Source: Bacteroidales bacterium 6E
GTDB lineage: Bacteria > Bacteroidota > Bacteroidia > Bacteroidales > Prolixibacteraceae
Direction: 5' to 3'
Assembly (NCBI GenBank): GCA_001270045.2
Contig: DF970675.1
Span: 1 to 64,000, forward strand
Length of the DNA stretch: 64,000 nt
Shown: piece after piece, positions 32,559-41,117 of the stretch
How the letters are laid out: every line of letters starts with the position of its first letter
Numbering within the stretch: the first letter of the stretch is position 1
Translations under genes and position numbers: made by a program
Notes under the pieces: model-generated
Seen by the model: only the letters and a program-made list of their open reading frames with translations
Databases searched by the model: none
Told to the model about the DNA's origin: nothing

Positions 32559-34489
32559 TCTTCCAGTTCGTTATGAAGCCGCTCCCATGACTCCATGGTA
32601 TCGGCGAGTTCTTTTTTCACGTTTTCGTAATCCCCGAAAAAATCGTCGTGGTTGATCTTGTCGGGATTGGCCAGCAGGGCATCCATCTCACTGATCTTCT
32701 TTTCCAGCCGGGTGATGTCCTCTTCTGCGGCGGCCACGCTCTTTTCGAGGCGGGTGATATTCTTGTTGATGTTCTTGCGTTCCTCAAACGACAGCTCCTC
32801 CTGCACCGGATCCGGTGCGGCTTTCATCATCTCGCGGTCAGCAGTTCTGGTGGTCTGCCGGGCCTCGAGCTCTTTCAGCGACTCCATCTTTTTGTCCTGA
32901 AGGAAGTCGTAGATGCCTCCCAGGTGTTGCCTCAGTTTCTTGTTCCTGAATTCATACACGCAGGTCACCAGTCCGTCGAGAAATTCGCGGTCGTGCGAGA
33001 CCAGCAACACGGTGCCGTCATAGTCGGCCAGCGCCTGTTTCAGGATGTCCTTGGTACGCATGTCGAGGTGGTTGGTGGGTTCGTCTAGCACCAGGAAGTT
33101 TACCGGTTCGAGCAACAGGCGGATCATGGCCAGACGGGTACGTTCCCCGCCCGACAGCACGCTCACCTTCTTGTCGACTTCCTCTCCCGAGAACAGAAAA
33201 GCCCCCAGGATGTCGCGGATCCGGGTGCGGACGTCGCCCACGGCAATCTGGTCGATGGTTTCGAGCACCGTCAGGTTATTGTCGAGCAGCTGCTCCTGGT
33301 TCTGGGCAAAATAGCCGATCTTCACGTTGTGTCCCAGCTTCATCTCGCCGTCGTACGTGATTTCGTTCATGATGATCCTTGCCAGGGTGGTCTTCCCCTC
33401 CCCGTTTCGTCCCACGAATGCGATCCGCTCGCCCTTCATGACTGTCAGGTCGATGTCGTCGAGCACGCGCAGCGAGCCGTAATCTTTGGTGACACCGCGG
33501 GCCTCGACCACCACGTTCCCCGAACGGGGTGAGGGTGGGAACCGCAGTCTTACGGCACTGTTGTCCTCCTCTTCCACTTCCAGCCTGTCGAGACGGTCGA
33601 GAGCCTTCACGCGCGACTGCACCTGCACGGCCTTGGAAGCCTTGTAGCGGAAGCGCTCGATGAACTTTTCGGTGTCGTCGATCAGCTTCTGCTGGTTCCG
33701 GAAAGCGGCCAGCTGCTGTTCGCGCTGCTCCTGTTTCCAGACCTGGAAGGCGGTATAATTCATGCGCTGGTCCGAAATCTTTGCCAGCGAAATTTCTATC
33801 GTACGGTTGGTGATGTTGTCAAGGAAAGCTTTGTCGTGCGACACGAGCACCACGGCGCCCCGGTAGTTCTTCAGGAAATCCTCGAGCCATTGGATCGACT
33901 CGATGTCGAGGTGGTTGGTCGGTTCGTCGAGGAGGAACACGTCGGGATTTTTGAGCAGCAGTTTGGCCAGCTCGATACGCATACGCCATCCACCGCTGAA
34001 CTCGGAAGTCATACGCTGGAAATCGGAGCGCTCGAAACCCAGTCCGGCGAGGGTCTGCTCCATGGCAGCCTCGTAGTTGTCGCCCCCCAGAAGCCTGAGA
34101 CGTTCGCCCAGTTCGTGGTGTTCTTCGATCAGTTTCAGGTATTCGTCGCTGTGGTAATCCTCGCGCACCGCCAGAAGGTGGCTCAGCTCGGCGATCCGCT
34201 CCTGCATGTCGAGCAGCGGCTTGAAGGCGAGGCGGGTTTCCTCGATGACGTTTCGCGAATCGGAAAGTATCATTTGCTGAGGCAGGTAACCGATGGTGAC
34301 ATCCTTCGGCATCGACACCCGTCCCGCGGACGGTGAAAGCTGTCCCGACATCATTTTGAGCAGCGTGGTTTTCCCCGCCCCGTTTTTGCCGGTCAGGCCA
34401 ATCCGGTCACGAGCCCCCACCAGGAAGCTGATCTCCCTGAACAACTCAAACCCACCAAAATTCAACGATACCTTATCTACCGAAATCAT
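32534..34489 (-). CDS. ABC-F family ATPase
   Basis: A 651-residue soluble protein with two ABC domains in tandem and no membrane segment. Walker A motifs GKNGAGKTT (near 38) and GRNGEGKTT (near 350) and signatures FSGGWRMRIEL (near 165) and LSGGERTRLAM (near 455) are intact. A P-tRNA-interaction linker lies between them, and a coiled-coil C-terminus (about 560-650) is rich in Glu and Lys. ABC-F proteins act at the ribosome as translation factors or in antibiotic resistance. I chose ATG at 34489, which begins the family-like MISVDKVSLNFGG. The first gene of the operon with rlmB. The hairpin-repeat array begins only 42 nt upstream. Confidence 0.92.
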   Translation of the reverse strand: MISVDKVSLNFGGFELFREISFLVGARDRIGLTGKNGAGKTTLLKMMSGQLSPSAGRVSMPKDVTIGYLPQQMILSDSRNVIEETRLAFKPLLDMQERIAELSHLLAVREDYHSDEYLKLIEEHHELGERLRLLGGDNYEAAMEQTLAGLGFERSDFQRMTSEFSGGWRMRIELAKLLLKNPDVFLLDEPTNHLDIESIQWLEDFLKNYRGAVVLVSHDKAFLDNITNRTIEISLAKISDQRMNYTAFQVWKQEQREQQLAAFRNQQKLIDDTEKFIERFRYKASKAVQVQSRVKALDRLDRLEVEEEDNSAVRLRFPPSPRSGNVVVEARGVTKDYGSLRVLDDIDLTVMKGERIAFVGRNGEGKTTLARIIMNEITYDGEMKLGHNVKIGYFAQNQEQLLDNNLTVLETIDQIAVGDVRTRIRDILGAFLFSGEEVDKKVSVLSGGERTRLAMIRLLLEPVNFLVLDEPTNHLDMRTKDILKQALADYDGTVLLVSHDREFLDGLVTCVYEFRNKKLRQHLGGIYDFLQDKKMESLKELEARQTTRTADREMMKAAPDPVQEELSFEERKNINKNITRLEKSVAAAEEDITRLEKKISEMDALLANPDKINHDDFFGDYENVKKELADTMESWERLHNELEEWNTKKSW

Positions 34490-34530
34490 AAACTCCTTTT
34501 CAAGCGCCCAAAGATAATCATTTAGCAGAA

Positions 34531-36064
34531 AACCCCGTAGGGGTGATACGATTGTAACCAAGCGTATCAAGGATCACACTCGAACCCCGTAGGGGTGACA
34601 TGATTGTGACCGGGAGCACCATGGCTCACACAAGAACCCCGTAGGGGTGACACATCTGTAACCGAATGGATATGATCATCAAACGCTAACCCCGTAGGGG
34701 TGACATGATTGTAACCCCGTACAGGTGACACGCCCCTAACCCCGTAGAGGTGACACGATTGTAACCGCATGGAAAGTGAAAAACAGGAAAACCCCATCGG
34801 GGTGACATGATTGTAACCCCGTAGGGGTGGCACGCCCCTAACCCCGTAGGCGTAACACGATCAGAACCCCGTAGGGGTGACACGATTGTAACCGCATGGA
34901 AAGTGAAAAACAGGAAAACCCCATCGGGGTGACACGATTATAACCCCGTAGGGATGACAGGCTTATAGAACCCCGTAGGGATGACACGATCATAACCCCG
35001 TAGGGATGACAGGCTTATAGAACCCCGTAGGGGTGACATGATTATAACCCAGCAGGGATGGCACGCCCTTAACCCCGTAGGGGTGACATGATTGTAACCC
35101 CATCGGGATGACACGATCATAACCCCGTAGGGATGACAGGCTTATAGAACCCCGTAGGGGTGACACGATTGTAACCCAGCAGGAGTGGCACGCCCCTAAC
35201 CCCATAGGGGTGGCACGATCATAACCTCGTAGAGGTGACACGATTGTAACCGCATGGAAAGTGAAAAACAGGAAAACCCCATCGGGGTGACACGATTGTA
35301 ACCAGCAGAGGAGTCAGGCTAATAACCCCGTAGGGATGACATGATCATAACCCCGTAGGGGTGACAGGCTTATAGAACCCCGTAGGGATGACAGGCTTAT
35401 AGAACCCCGTAGGGTTGACATGATTATAACCCAGCAGGAGTGGCACGCCCCTAACCCTGTAGGGGTGACACGATCATAACCTCGTAGAGGTGACACGATT
35501 GTAACCGCATGGAAAGTGAAAAACAGGAAAACCCCATCGGGGTGACACGATTGTAACCAGCAGAGGAGTCAGGCTAATAACCCCGTAGGGATGACACGAT
35601 CATAACCCCGTAGGGATGACAGGCTTATAGAACCCCATCGGGGTGACATGATTGTAACCCCGTAGGGATGACACGATCATAACCCCGTAGGGGTGACACG
35701 ATTGTAACCGCATGGAAAGTGAAAAACAGGAAAACCCCATCGGGGTGACATGATTATAACCCAGCAGGAGTGGCACGCCCCTAACCCCGTAGGGATGACA
35801 CGATCATAACCCCGTAGGGGTGACACGATTGTAACCGCATGGAAAGTGAAAAACAGGAAAACCCCGTAGGGGTGACATGATTATAACCCCGCAGGAGTGG
35901 CACGCCCCTAACCCATCGGGGTGACACGATCATAACCCCGTAGGGGTGACACGATTGTAACCGCATGGAAAGTGAAAAACAGGAAAACCCCATCGGGGTG
36001 ACACGATTGTAACCCAGCAGGAGTGGCACGCCCATAACCCCATAGGGGTGGCACGATTGTGACC
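34531..36064. repeat. Dense REP-like hairpin array, about 50 units
   Basis: About 50 consecutive units of roughly 24-28 nt, with consensus AACCCCGTAGGGGTGACACG followed by a short AT-rich linker such as ATTGTAACC, ATCATAACC or GCTTATAGAACC. Each unit can fold as a 5-bp hairpin ACCCC/GGGGT with loop GTA, ATC or ATA. A 25-nt spacer starting GCATGGAAAGTGAAAAACAG recurs seven times (34767, 34894, 35252, 35507, 35710, 35837, 35963), always after a CGATTGTAACC unit. Some units have compensating changes in the stem (CCTC/GAGG). It fills the gap between the ABC-F gene and the transposase gene; I see no convincing gene in it. Confidence 0.9.
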
Positions 36065-36165
36065 GAATGGAGATGGAAAAAAGATGATACCACCCATCCC
36101 AAAAATCATATTTTTAATTACATTTGTTCATTATAATACCTAACATCACTCAAAACATCCATCCT

Positions 36166-36627
36166 ATGCCCAATACCTATTCCCAAATTTACCTCCAAAT
36201 TGTATTAGTCGTGAAATACCGTGAAAACCTGCTACAAAAAACCTGGCGTGAAGATGTTTTCAAATACATAATGGGAATAATAAATAACAAGGGACATAAG
36301 GCCATCATTGTCAATGGTGTGGCAGACCATGTCCACATACTTGTCGGATTTGCTCCTTCAGGCTCGATATCCGATCTTGTAAGGGACATAAAAAACAACT
36401 CATCAAAGTACATCAATGACCATAATTTCCTGCATCGCAAATTCTCGTGGCAGGGAGGATATGGGGTATTTTCCTATTCACATTCACACCTCGATATGGT
36501 ATACAAATATATCAGCAACCAAGAGCAACATCATAAAAAGTCCAGTTTCAGGGATGAATATCTTGAGTTCCTGAGAAAGTTCGAAGTTGATTTTGATGAT
36601 CGATATTTATTCGACTGGATAGATTGA
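36166..36627 (+). CDS. Single-domain HUH/Y1 transposase of IS200-like type (RAYT candidate)
   Basis: A 153-residue Y1 transposase. The HUH metal-binding motif is DHVHIL (His55, His57) and the catalytic tyrosine is in YKYISNQEQHH (Tyr115 most likely). Its length and motif spacing match the IS200/REP-associated tyrosine transposases. It does not look like an insertion sequence with TnpB or with clear left and right ends. Instead it sits between a hairpin array and inverted copies of the same hairpin, the arrangement seen for RAYTs, so the most likely job is mobilising these hairpins as single-stranded DNA. The stop codon is followed at once by GTGTCACCCC of a repeat. Start chosen at ATG 36166. 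Confidence 0.9.
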   Translation: MPNTYSQIYLQIVLVVKYRENLLQKTWREDVFKYIMGIINNKGHKAIIVNGVADHVHILVGFAPSGSISDLVRDIKNNSSKYINDHNFLHRKFSWQGGYGVFSYSHSHLDMVYKYISNQEQHHKKSSFRDEYLEFLRKFEVDFDDRYLFDWID

Positions 36628-36628
36628 T

Positions 36629-36845
36629 GTGTCACCCCTACGGGGTTCTGCAGTTTATATGATTGGCGTACGTGGTTATAATCATGCCATCCCGATGGGA
36701 TTGGTGTGGTCCCCATCATTGGGATACTATTAACCATTGGTGATGTTTTCTGATGTGTTACCCCTACGGGATTCTGCAGTTTATATGGTTGGCTTACGTG
36801 GTTATAATCATGCCATCCCGATGGGATTGGTGTGGTCCCCATCAT
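36629..36845. repeat. Direct duplication of a repeat-bearing segment downstream of the transposase
   Basis: A segment of about 95 nt starting TGTGTCACCCCTACGGGGTT recurs from about 36755 with a few changes. Shared features are TCTGCAGTTTATATG, ACGTGGTTATAATCATGCCA and GATGGGATTGGTGTGGTCCC. The hairpins here are in inverted orientation relative to the large array, as expected when repeats flank the transposase on both sides. Confidence 0.8.
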
Positions 36846-36875
36846 TGGGAAATGCTTTTCAAAGGTAAATCAATC

Positions 36876-37078
36876 ATAACCTCGTAGAGGTGATACGATT
36901 GTAACCCCGTAGGGGTGACATGGTTGTAACCAGGCGTATCAAGGATCACACAAGAACCCCGTAGGGGTGACACTATTGTAACCGAATGGCATGTGAATCA
37001 TCGCAGAATCCCTTAGGGGTGACAGGCTTATAAAACCTCGTAGAGGTGATACGATCTTAACCCCGTAGGGGTGACACC
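36876..37078. repeat. Second REP-like block, six units
   Basis: About six hairpin units in the same orientation as the large array, for example AACCTCGTAGAGGTGATACG and AACCCCGTAGGGGTGACATG. The last unit abuts the stop codon of the second Lrp gene (37082). No gene is seen between 36628 and 37079. Confidence 0.85.
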
Positions 37079-37079
37079 C

Positions 37080-37562
37080 TTATTTGATCTCCACCTGCCT
37101 CTTGAATTCCATTTCGAGCGAAATGAAGGTTTCGGTGCGGGCGATGCCGTCGATTTCCTGTAACTGGTCATCGATCAGCTTCTTGAGGTGTTTGTTGGTT
37201 TTGGTCAGCACCTTGATGAAAATGGCATACTGTCCGGTGGTATAATGGCACTCCACCACCTCGGGAATTTTGGTGAGCGCTTCCACCACCTTACGGTGGT
37301 TCTTGGCCTTCTCGAGATAGATGCCCATGTAGGCCATGGTGTTGTAACCCAGCTTCTGCGGATTGAGGATGAATTCGCTTCCCGAAACCACGCCAATATT
37401 CAGCAGACGCTGCACCCGCTGGTGGATTGCAGCGCCCGACACATTGCACTCCCTGGCCACTTCCAGAAACGGAATCCTCGCATTCTTGGTGATCAGTCTA
37501 AGGATCTTTTCATCCAGGGCATCAATGTCGGCCACAGGCTCTTGCAGATTGTCATTATTCAT
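37080..37562 (-). CDS. Lrp/AsnC family transcriptional regulator, second paralogue
   Basis: A 160-residue Lrp/AsnC protein: helix-turn-helix about 12-62 (LDEKILRLITKNARIPFLEV, then VSGAAIHQRVQRL), RAM domain about 70-158 containing IPEVVECHYTTGQYAIFIK and ending ARTETFISLEMEFKRQ. It is clearly paralogous to the regulator at 31221. Upstream on the minus strand TAGTTTTG (37607-37600) fits the -7 box. The stop codon is directly abutted by the hairpin-repeat block, so the 3' end of its mRNA probably includes such hairpins. Confidence 0.93.
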   Translation of the reverse strand: MNNDNLQEPVADIDALDEKILRLITKNARIPFLEVARECNVSGAAIHQRVQRLLNIGVVSGSEFILNPQKLGYNTMAYMGIYLEKAKNHRKVVEALTKIPEVVECHYTTGQYAIFIKVLTKTNKHLKKLIDDQLQEIDGIARTETFISLEMEFKRQVEIK

Positions 37563-37599
37563 GGCAGGGAAGTTTTTATGGTACTTACGAATTCTATTG

Positions 37600-37607
37600 C
37601 AAAACTA
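37600..37607 (-). promoter_or_regulatory. Probable -7 element of the second Lrp gene
   Basis: TAGTTTTG on the minus strand fits TAnnTTTG, 38 nt before the ATG at 37562. Confidence 0.5.
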
Positions 37608-37719
37608 AAAAAATATTACAAATCATAAGAAATCCTGTGAAATATCATAACAAATATGACAATGTGTAAGCCATTCCCCATTAATCCGACTTTCGAACAA
37701 ATGTCTTTATAGTTCAAAA

Positions 37720-39051
37720 TCAGCGAGTCAGCATCCTGTCGGCTGCCTGCCGGATGTCGTTGCCCGACGGTGCCTGGAAAATTCTCAGTCCAAACTCGGG
37801 AACCACGGCAAACACATGGTCGAAGATGTCGGCCTGGATGCCCTCGTAAACGGCCCAGGCGGTTTCCTTGCTGAAGACGTAAATCTCAATGGGCAATCCT
37901 TTGTCTCCGGGCTGTAATTGCCGCACCAGAAAGGTCATGTCCTGCCTCAGATTCGGATTGGCCCGCAGGTAATTGTCGAGGTATTTCCTGAAGATCCCCA
38001 CGTTGGTCTGGCGCCGTCCGCTGATCAGGTCCTCATCGGCCAGTTTGCGTTCCTTGTTGTATTGGGTGATTTCCTCCTGCTTTTTGATGACATATTCGCG
38101 AATCAGTTCATAACGCTCAAATTTCTTCAGCATATCGACATCGACAAACCGGATCGAATTGACGTCGATGAAGATGGAGCGCTTGATGCGGCGGCCCCCC
38201 GACTCCTCCATGCCCTTCCAGTTGTTGAACGACTCCGACACCAGGGCGTAAGTCGGGATGGTGGTGATGGTCTTGTCCCAGTTCTGCACCTTCACTGTGT
38301 TGAGGGTGATGTCGATGACCGTCCCGTCGGCCCGGTGCGAAGGCATTTCAATCCAGTCACCGATTTTTACCATGTCGTTTGCCGACAACTGGATAGAGGC
38401 GACAAATCCCAGGATGGTGTCCTTGAAGACCAGCATCAGCACGGCCGCCATGGCTCCCAGTCCGGCAATCAGCACCGTGGGATCCTTTCCCAGGATCACC
38501 GCCACGACCAGAATGGCGCTCAGGAAATAGATCAGGATCTTCAGCAACTGAAGGTACCCCTTGATGCTGCGGTGGTGGGCATAGCTCGTGGTCATGTAGA
38601 TGTCGTTGACCGCATTCAGGACTGTGCTGATGATGTAGATGGCCACCACGATGATGTAGATCTTCACCCATTTCAGCAAAATGATACCCAGTCCGGGATA
38701 GTAGTCGGCCACGATGCGGGCCATGGTCTCTGCCGGAATTTCGGTCACGTTTTGCATGAGTGCGGGACCGGCGAAATGGATGCTGTTATAAAGGATAACG
38801 GCCGGCACCAGATGGGCCAGACTGTTAAAGACCTTCCTTTTCAGGAGGATGTCGTCCCAGTCGGTGGAAGTGCGGGCCACAACCCTTCGGGCAACCAGCA
38901 GCATGATGTACCGGGTAAGCTTGAAGGCCACCCAGGCCACCACCAACAGGGCGACAATTGATATAAAGGCCGACAAGGGCTTGGCGGCAGGTTCAAAAAA
39001 AGCCTGTTCCCTGAAAAAGCCGAGCAAAAATTTATAAAGTTCCTGTACCAT
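37720..39051 (-). CDS. MscS-family mechanosensitive ion channel
   Basis: A 443-residue inner-membrane channel. Five predicted helices (about 28-48, 75-95, 115-135, 160-185 and 190-215) are followed by the pore-lining TM3 region with GAMAAVLMLVFKDTILGFVA, then the cytoplasmic MscS beta domain with MVKIGDWIEMP (about 230-240) and VQNWDKTITTIPTYAL. Length and the long C-terminal alpha/beta region (about 290-443) fit the YbdG-like miniconductance group more than E. coli MscS (286). It releases solutes upon hypo-osmotic shock. Divergent from the M64 peptidase gene. Confidence 0.9.
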   Translation of the reverse strand: MVQELYKFLLGFFREQAFFEPAAKPLSAFISIVALLVVAWVAFKLTRYIMLLVARRVVARTSTDWDDILLKRKVFNSLAHLVPAVILYNSIHFAGPALMQNVTEIPAETMARIVADYYPGLGIILLKWVKIYIIVVAIYIISTVLNAVNDIYMTTSYAHHRSIKGYLQLLKILIYFLSAILVVAVILGKDPTVLIAGLGAMAAVLMLVFKDTILGFVASIQLSANDMVKIGDWIEMPSHRADGTVIDITLNTVKVQNWDKTITTIPTYALVSESFNNWKGMEESGGRRIKRSIFIDVNSIRFVDVDMLKKFERYELIREYVIKKQEEITQYNKERKLADEDLISGRRQTNVGIFRKYLDNYLRANPNLRQDMTFLVRQLQPGDKGLPIEIYVFSKETAWAVYEGIQADIFDHVFAVVPEFGLRIFQAPSGNDIRQAADRMLTR

Positions 39052-39069
39052 AGTTTTCCCGTTCCCTCT

Positions 39070-39077
39070 TATCTTTA
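39070..39077 (+). promoter_or_regulatory. Possible -7 element of the M64 peptidase gene
   Basis: TATCTTTA resembles TAnnTTTG with one change, 19 nt before the ATG at 39097. Confidence 0.4.
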
Positions 39078-39096
39078 GCCCACAAAATTACAAAAA

Positions 39097-40380
39097 ATGA
39101 AGCATTGGGTCCGTTTTTTTATTTTAGCCGCCTTACTGTCAACCTTAACCTCGGTAACAGCGCAAAGATCTTTCAAAGAGAATTTTGAGGACAACACCCT
39201 CCGGTTTGATTTTGTCCTGGCCGGGAACCATCAGGAGATCGACGTTTTCCCCGAACAGATGAAGAAAGAGCCGGGATGGGCCGGCACGATGCGTGTCGAC
39301 ACCGACGGACCCGACTACGGGACATACCGGTTCAGGCTGGTTGACCCCACCAGCAACGAACTCCTCTTTGTAAAGGGATTCACCACCCTGTTCCAGGAGT
39401 GGCAAACGACCGCAGAAGCCAAAAAGATCAGCAAATCGTTCTACCAGGGAATCTTTATGCCCTTTCCGAAGAAACCGGTCACGCTGGTCATCGAGTCAAG
39501 AAATTACGACGGCCAATTTGAGATGATTTACCAGACATTGGTTGATCCCGCAAATTATTTCATCAGGGAGGAGACAGCCACGCCCGACGTGACCGTGATT
39601 TCGGGCAAGGGAGAATCGCACCGGAAGGTCGACCTTGTATTTCTTGGCGAAGGGTACACCACCGAACAGAAGGAAAAATTCCTGGCCGATGTCCAACGAA
39701 TGACCGATTATCTCTTTTCGGTTGAGCCCTTTGACAAAAACCGCGACCGTTTTATCGTCAAGGCGGTGTGGACACCCTCCGCAGAAAAGGGCACCGATGT
39801 CCCGGGCACCCGGATCTACCGCAATACAAAGTTTAACTCCACCTTTTATACGTTTGACGTAGACCGTTACCTGACCACCAGTGACATGCGGTCGGTGTAC
39901 GATGCGCTGTCGGGCGTCACGTGGGACCACTTCTTCCTGCTGGTCAACACCGAAATGTACGGGGGAGGTGGATTTTACAACCTGATGGGCATCGGCTCGA
40001 CCGACCATGCCTTGTCGGAAAAAGTGATGGTGCATGAATTCGGCCATTCGTTTGCAGGCCTGGGCGACGAATACTACAACTCGGAAGTGGCGTACGAGGA
40101 CTTCTACAACCTGAAGGTCGAACCCTGGGAGCCGAACATCACGACGCTGGTCGATTTCGAATCGAAGTGGAAGCACATGCTGAAACCGGGTACCCCTGTG
40201 CCCACCCCACGGGAGGCAAAATTCACCCAAACGTTGGGCGTGTTTGAAGGAGGCGGCTACATGAACAAGGGGATTTACAGTCCGATGATGGATTGCCGCA
40301 TGAAGAGCAATGTCACCAATGATTTTTGTCCGGCGTGCCAGTCGGCCATCCAGCGGATCATCGATTTGCATTGTGAGTGA
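39097..40380 (+). CDS. Secreted M64 family metallopeptidase
   Basis: A 427-residue protein. Signal peptide about 1-22. An N-terminal beta domain of the Peptidase_M64_N type (about 25-160) precedes the catalytic domain (about 170-427). The zinc-binding site is HEFGHSFAGLGDEYY (His313, Glu314, His317; the downstream Asp or Glu is the likely third ligand), and VDLVFLGEGYTTEQ is the family's first core strand. MDCRMKSN and CPACQSAI near the C-terminus are also family traits. M64 peptidases include an IgA protease from Clostridium ramosum; in an environmental bacterium a general extracellular role is more likely. No C-terminal T9SS sorting domain is visible. Confidence 0.92.
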   Translation: MKHWVRFFILAALLSTLTSVTAQRSFKENFEDNTLRFDFVLAGNHQEIDVFPEQMKKEPGWAGTMRVDTDGPDYGTYRFRLVDPTSNELLFVKGFTTLFQEWQTTAEAKKISKSFYQGIFMPFPKKPVTLVIESRNYDGQFEMIYQTLVDPANYFIREETATPDVTVISGKGESHRKVDLVFLGEGYTTEQKEKFLADVQRMTDYLFSVEPFDKNRDRFIVKAVWTPSAEKGTDVPGTRIYRNTKFNSTFYTFDVDRYLTTSDMRSVYDALSGVTWDHFFLLVNTEMYGGGGFYNLMGIGSTDHALSEKVMVHEFGHSFAGLGDEYYNSEVAYEDFYNLKVEPWEPNITTLVDFESKWKHMLKPGTPVPTPREAKFTQTLGVFEGGGYMNKGIYSPMMDCRMKSNVTNDFCPACQSAIQRIIDLHCE

Positions 40381-40381
40381 T

Positions 40382-40616
40382 GGTTGCTGTCGGCCCCCTG
40401 CCGGTAGGGTACCGACAGTGTAATTAGACGTAATTTTCACACATCTTTAATACATCTTGTATAGTTCCAACTATACAAGCACTATTCAATATATGTACAA
40501 TATATGTACAAGTACCCTGTCGGTACCATACCGATCCAATAAGAGAGGGGTACCCGGCTGCGCCGGGTACCCCTCTCTTACAATTATTTTTCAGGCGGCG
40601 GTGCCGCCTGAAAAAT
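40382..40616. other. Palindrome-rich intergenic region
   Basis: Holds several distinct structures: an 11-bp palindrome CTTGTATAGTT/AACTATACAAG (40456-40479), a tandem 11-bp repeat AATATATGTAC (40488-40509), GTCGGTA/TACCGA (about 40519-40535), a perfect 19-bp hairpin with triloop TGC (40540-40580) and a 14-bp hairpin with triloop GGT (40586-40616). The last two look like terminators for the convergent genes on both sides. No gene is seen. Confidence 0.75.
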
Positions 40617-41089
40617 TACCTCCTACCGAAGACGTATCTCACCGATAAGGCCACCTCGTCGGCGAGGCCCAACGGTTTGCCCAACACGTTGATGGCAGGC
40701 TTGAAGTCAAGACTGAAGTTGAACGGGATCTCGGTGATGTTGTATTCCATCCCGATGATGCCGTCGATACCGATCACCGAATAGTTGTCGGCACGGTCAT
40801 CCTTGTAAAACTTGTTCCACGACCCGATATGTGCGCCACCGCCATAATACCAGTAGAGTCCGGTGATGCCGAACGCCTGGGCGTGCACCTCGTAGAGGCC
40901 CGTGACCAGGAAACCGTTGAACCGGGTGCTGAGCAACGCTTCAAGGGCTGCATCGCCCGCAATGAAATGTTTGAAGGTGATCCCGGCGGTGGGACTGCCC
41001 CTCAGGCCGATGCCTGTCCGGTAGTCCTGGGCGTTTGCTGCCAGGGCCATTCCTGTTATCAAAACCAATATGATCCAAATTTTTCTCAT
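40616..41089 (-). CDS. Small outer-membrane-type protein, function unknown
   Basis: A 157-residue protein with a clear signal peptide (about 1-20, ending ANA). It has an amphipathic beta-strand pattern (GIGLRGSPTAGITFKHF, ALLSTRFNGFLVTGLYE, GYYWYYGGGAHIGSW-like) ending VRYVFGRR, as in small porin-like outer-membrane barrels. I do not recognise a family. It is encoded 28 nt downstream of the aguB stop and shares the strand, so it may be the last gene of the agmatine operon, but a functional link is not evident. Its stop codon lies inside a 14-bp hairpin. Confidence 0.7.
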   Translation of the reverse strand: MRKIWIILVLITGMALAANAQDYRTGIGLRGSPTAGITFKHFIAGDAALEALLSTRFNGFLVTGLYEVHAQAFGITGLYWYYGGGAHIGSWNKFYKDDRADNYSVIGIDGIIGMEYNITEIPFNFSLDFKPAINVLGKPLGLADEVALSVRYVFGRR

Positions 41090-41117
41090 GACTGTTGATT
41101 TAAGGTGATTTTATTTT

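Noticed and set aside
34531-36064. CRISPR array
   Set aside because: Units are short and variable, and the intervals are few types that recur many times, not unique spacers. No cas gene is near, and a Y1 transposase is.
34567-36102. Repetitive peptide genes on the minus strand reading phrases such as SPLRGYDRVTPTGL
   Set aside because: They arise only because the hairpin repeat contains few stops. Frames break often, and no start context or family is visible.
36166-36627. Complete IS200/IS605 insertion sequence
   Set aside because: No TnpB gene and no unique left and right ends were found. The flanks are REP-like hairpins, so a RAYT reading is preferred.
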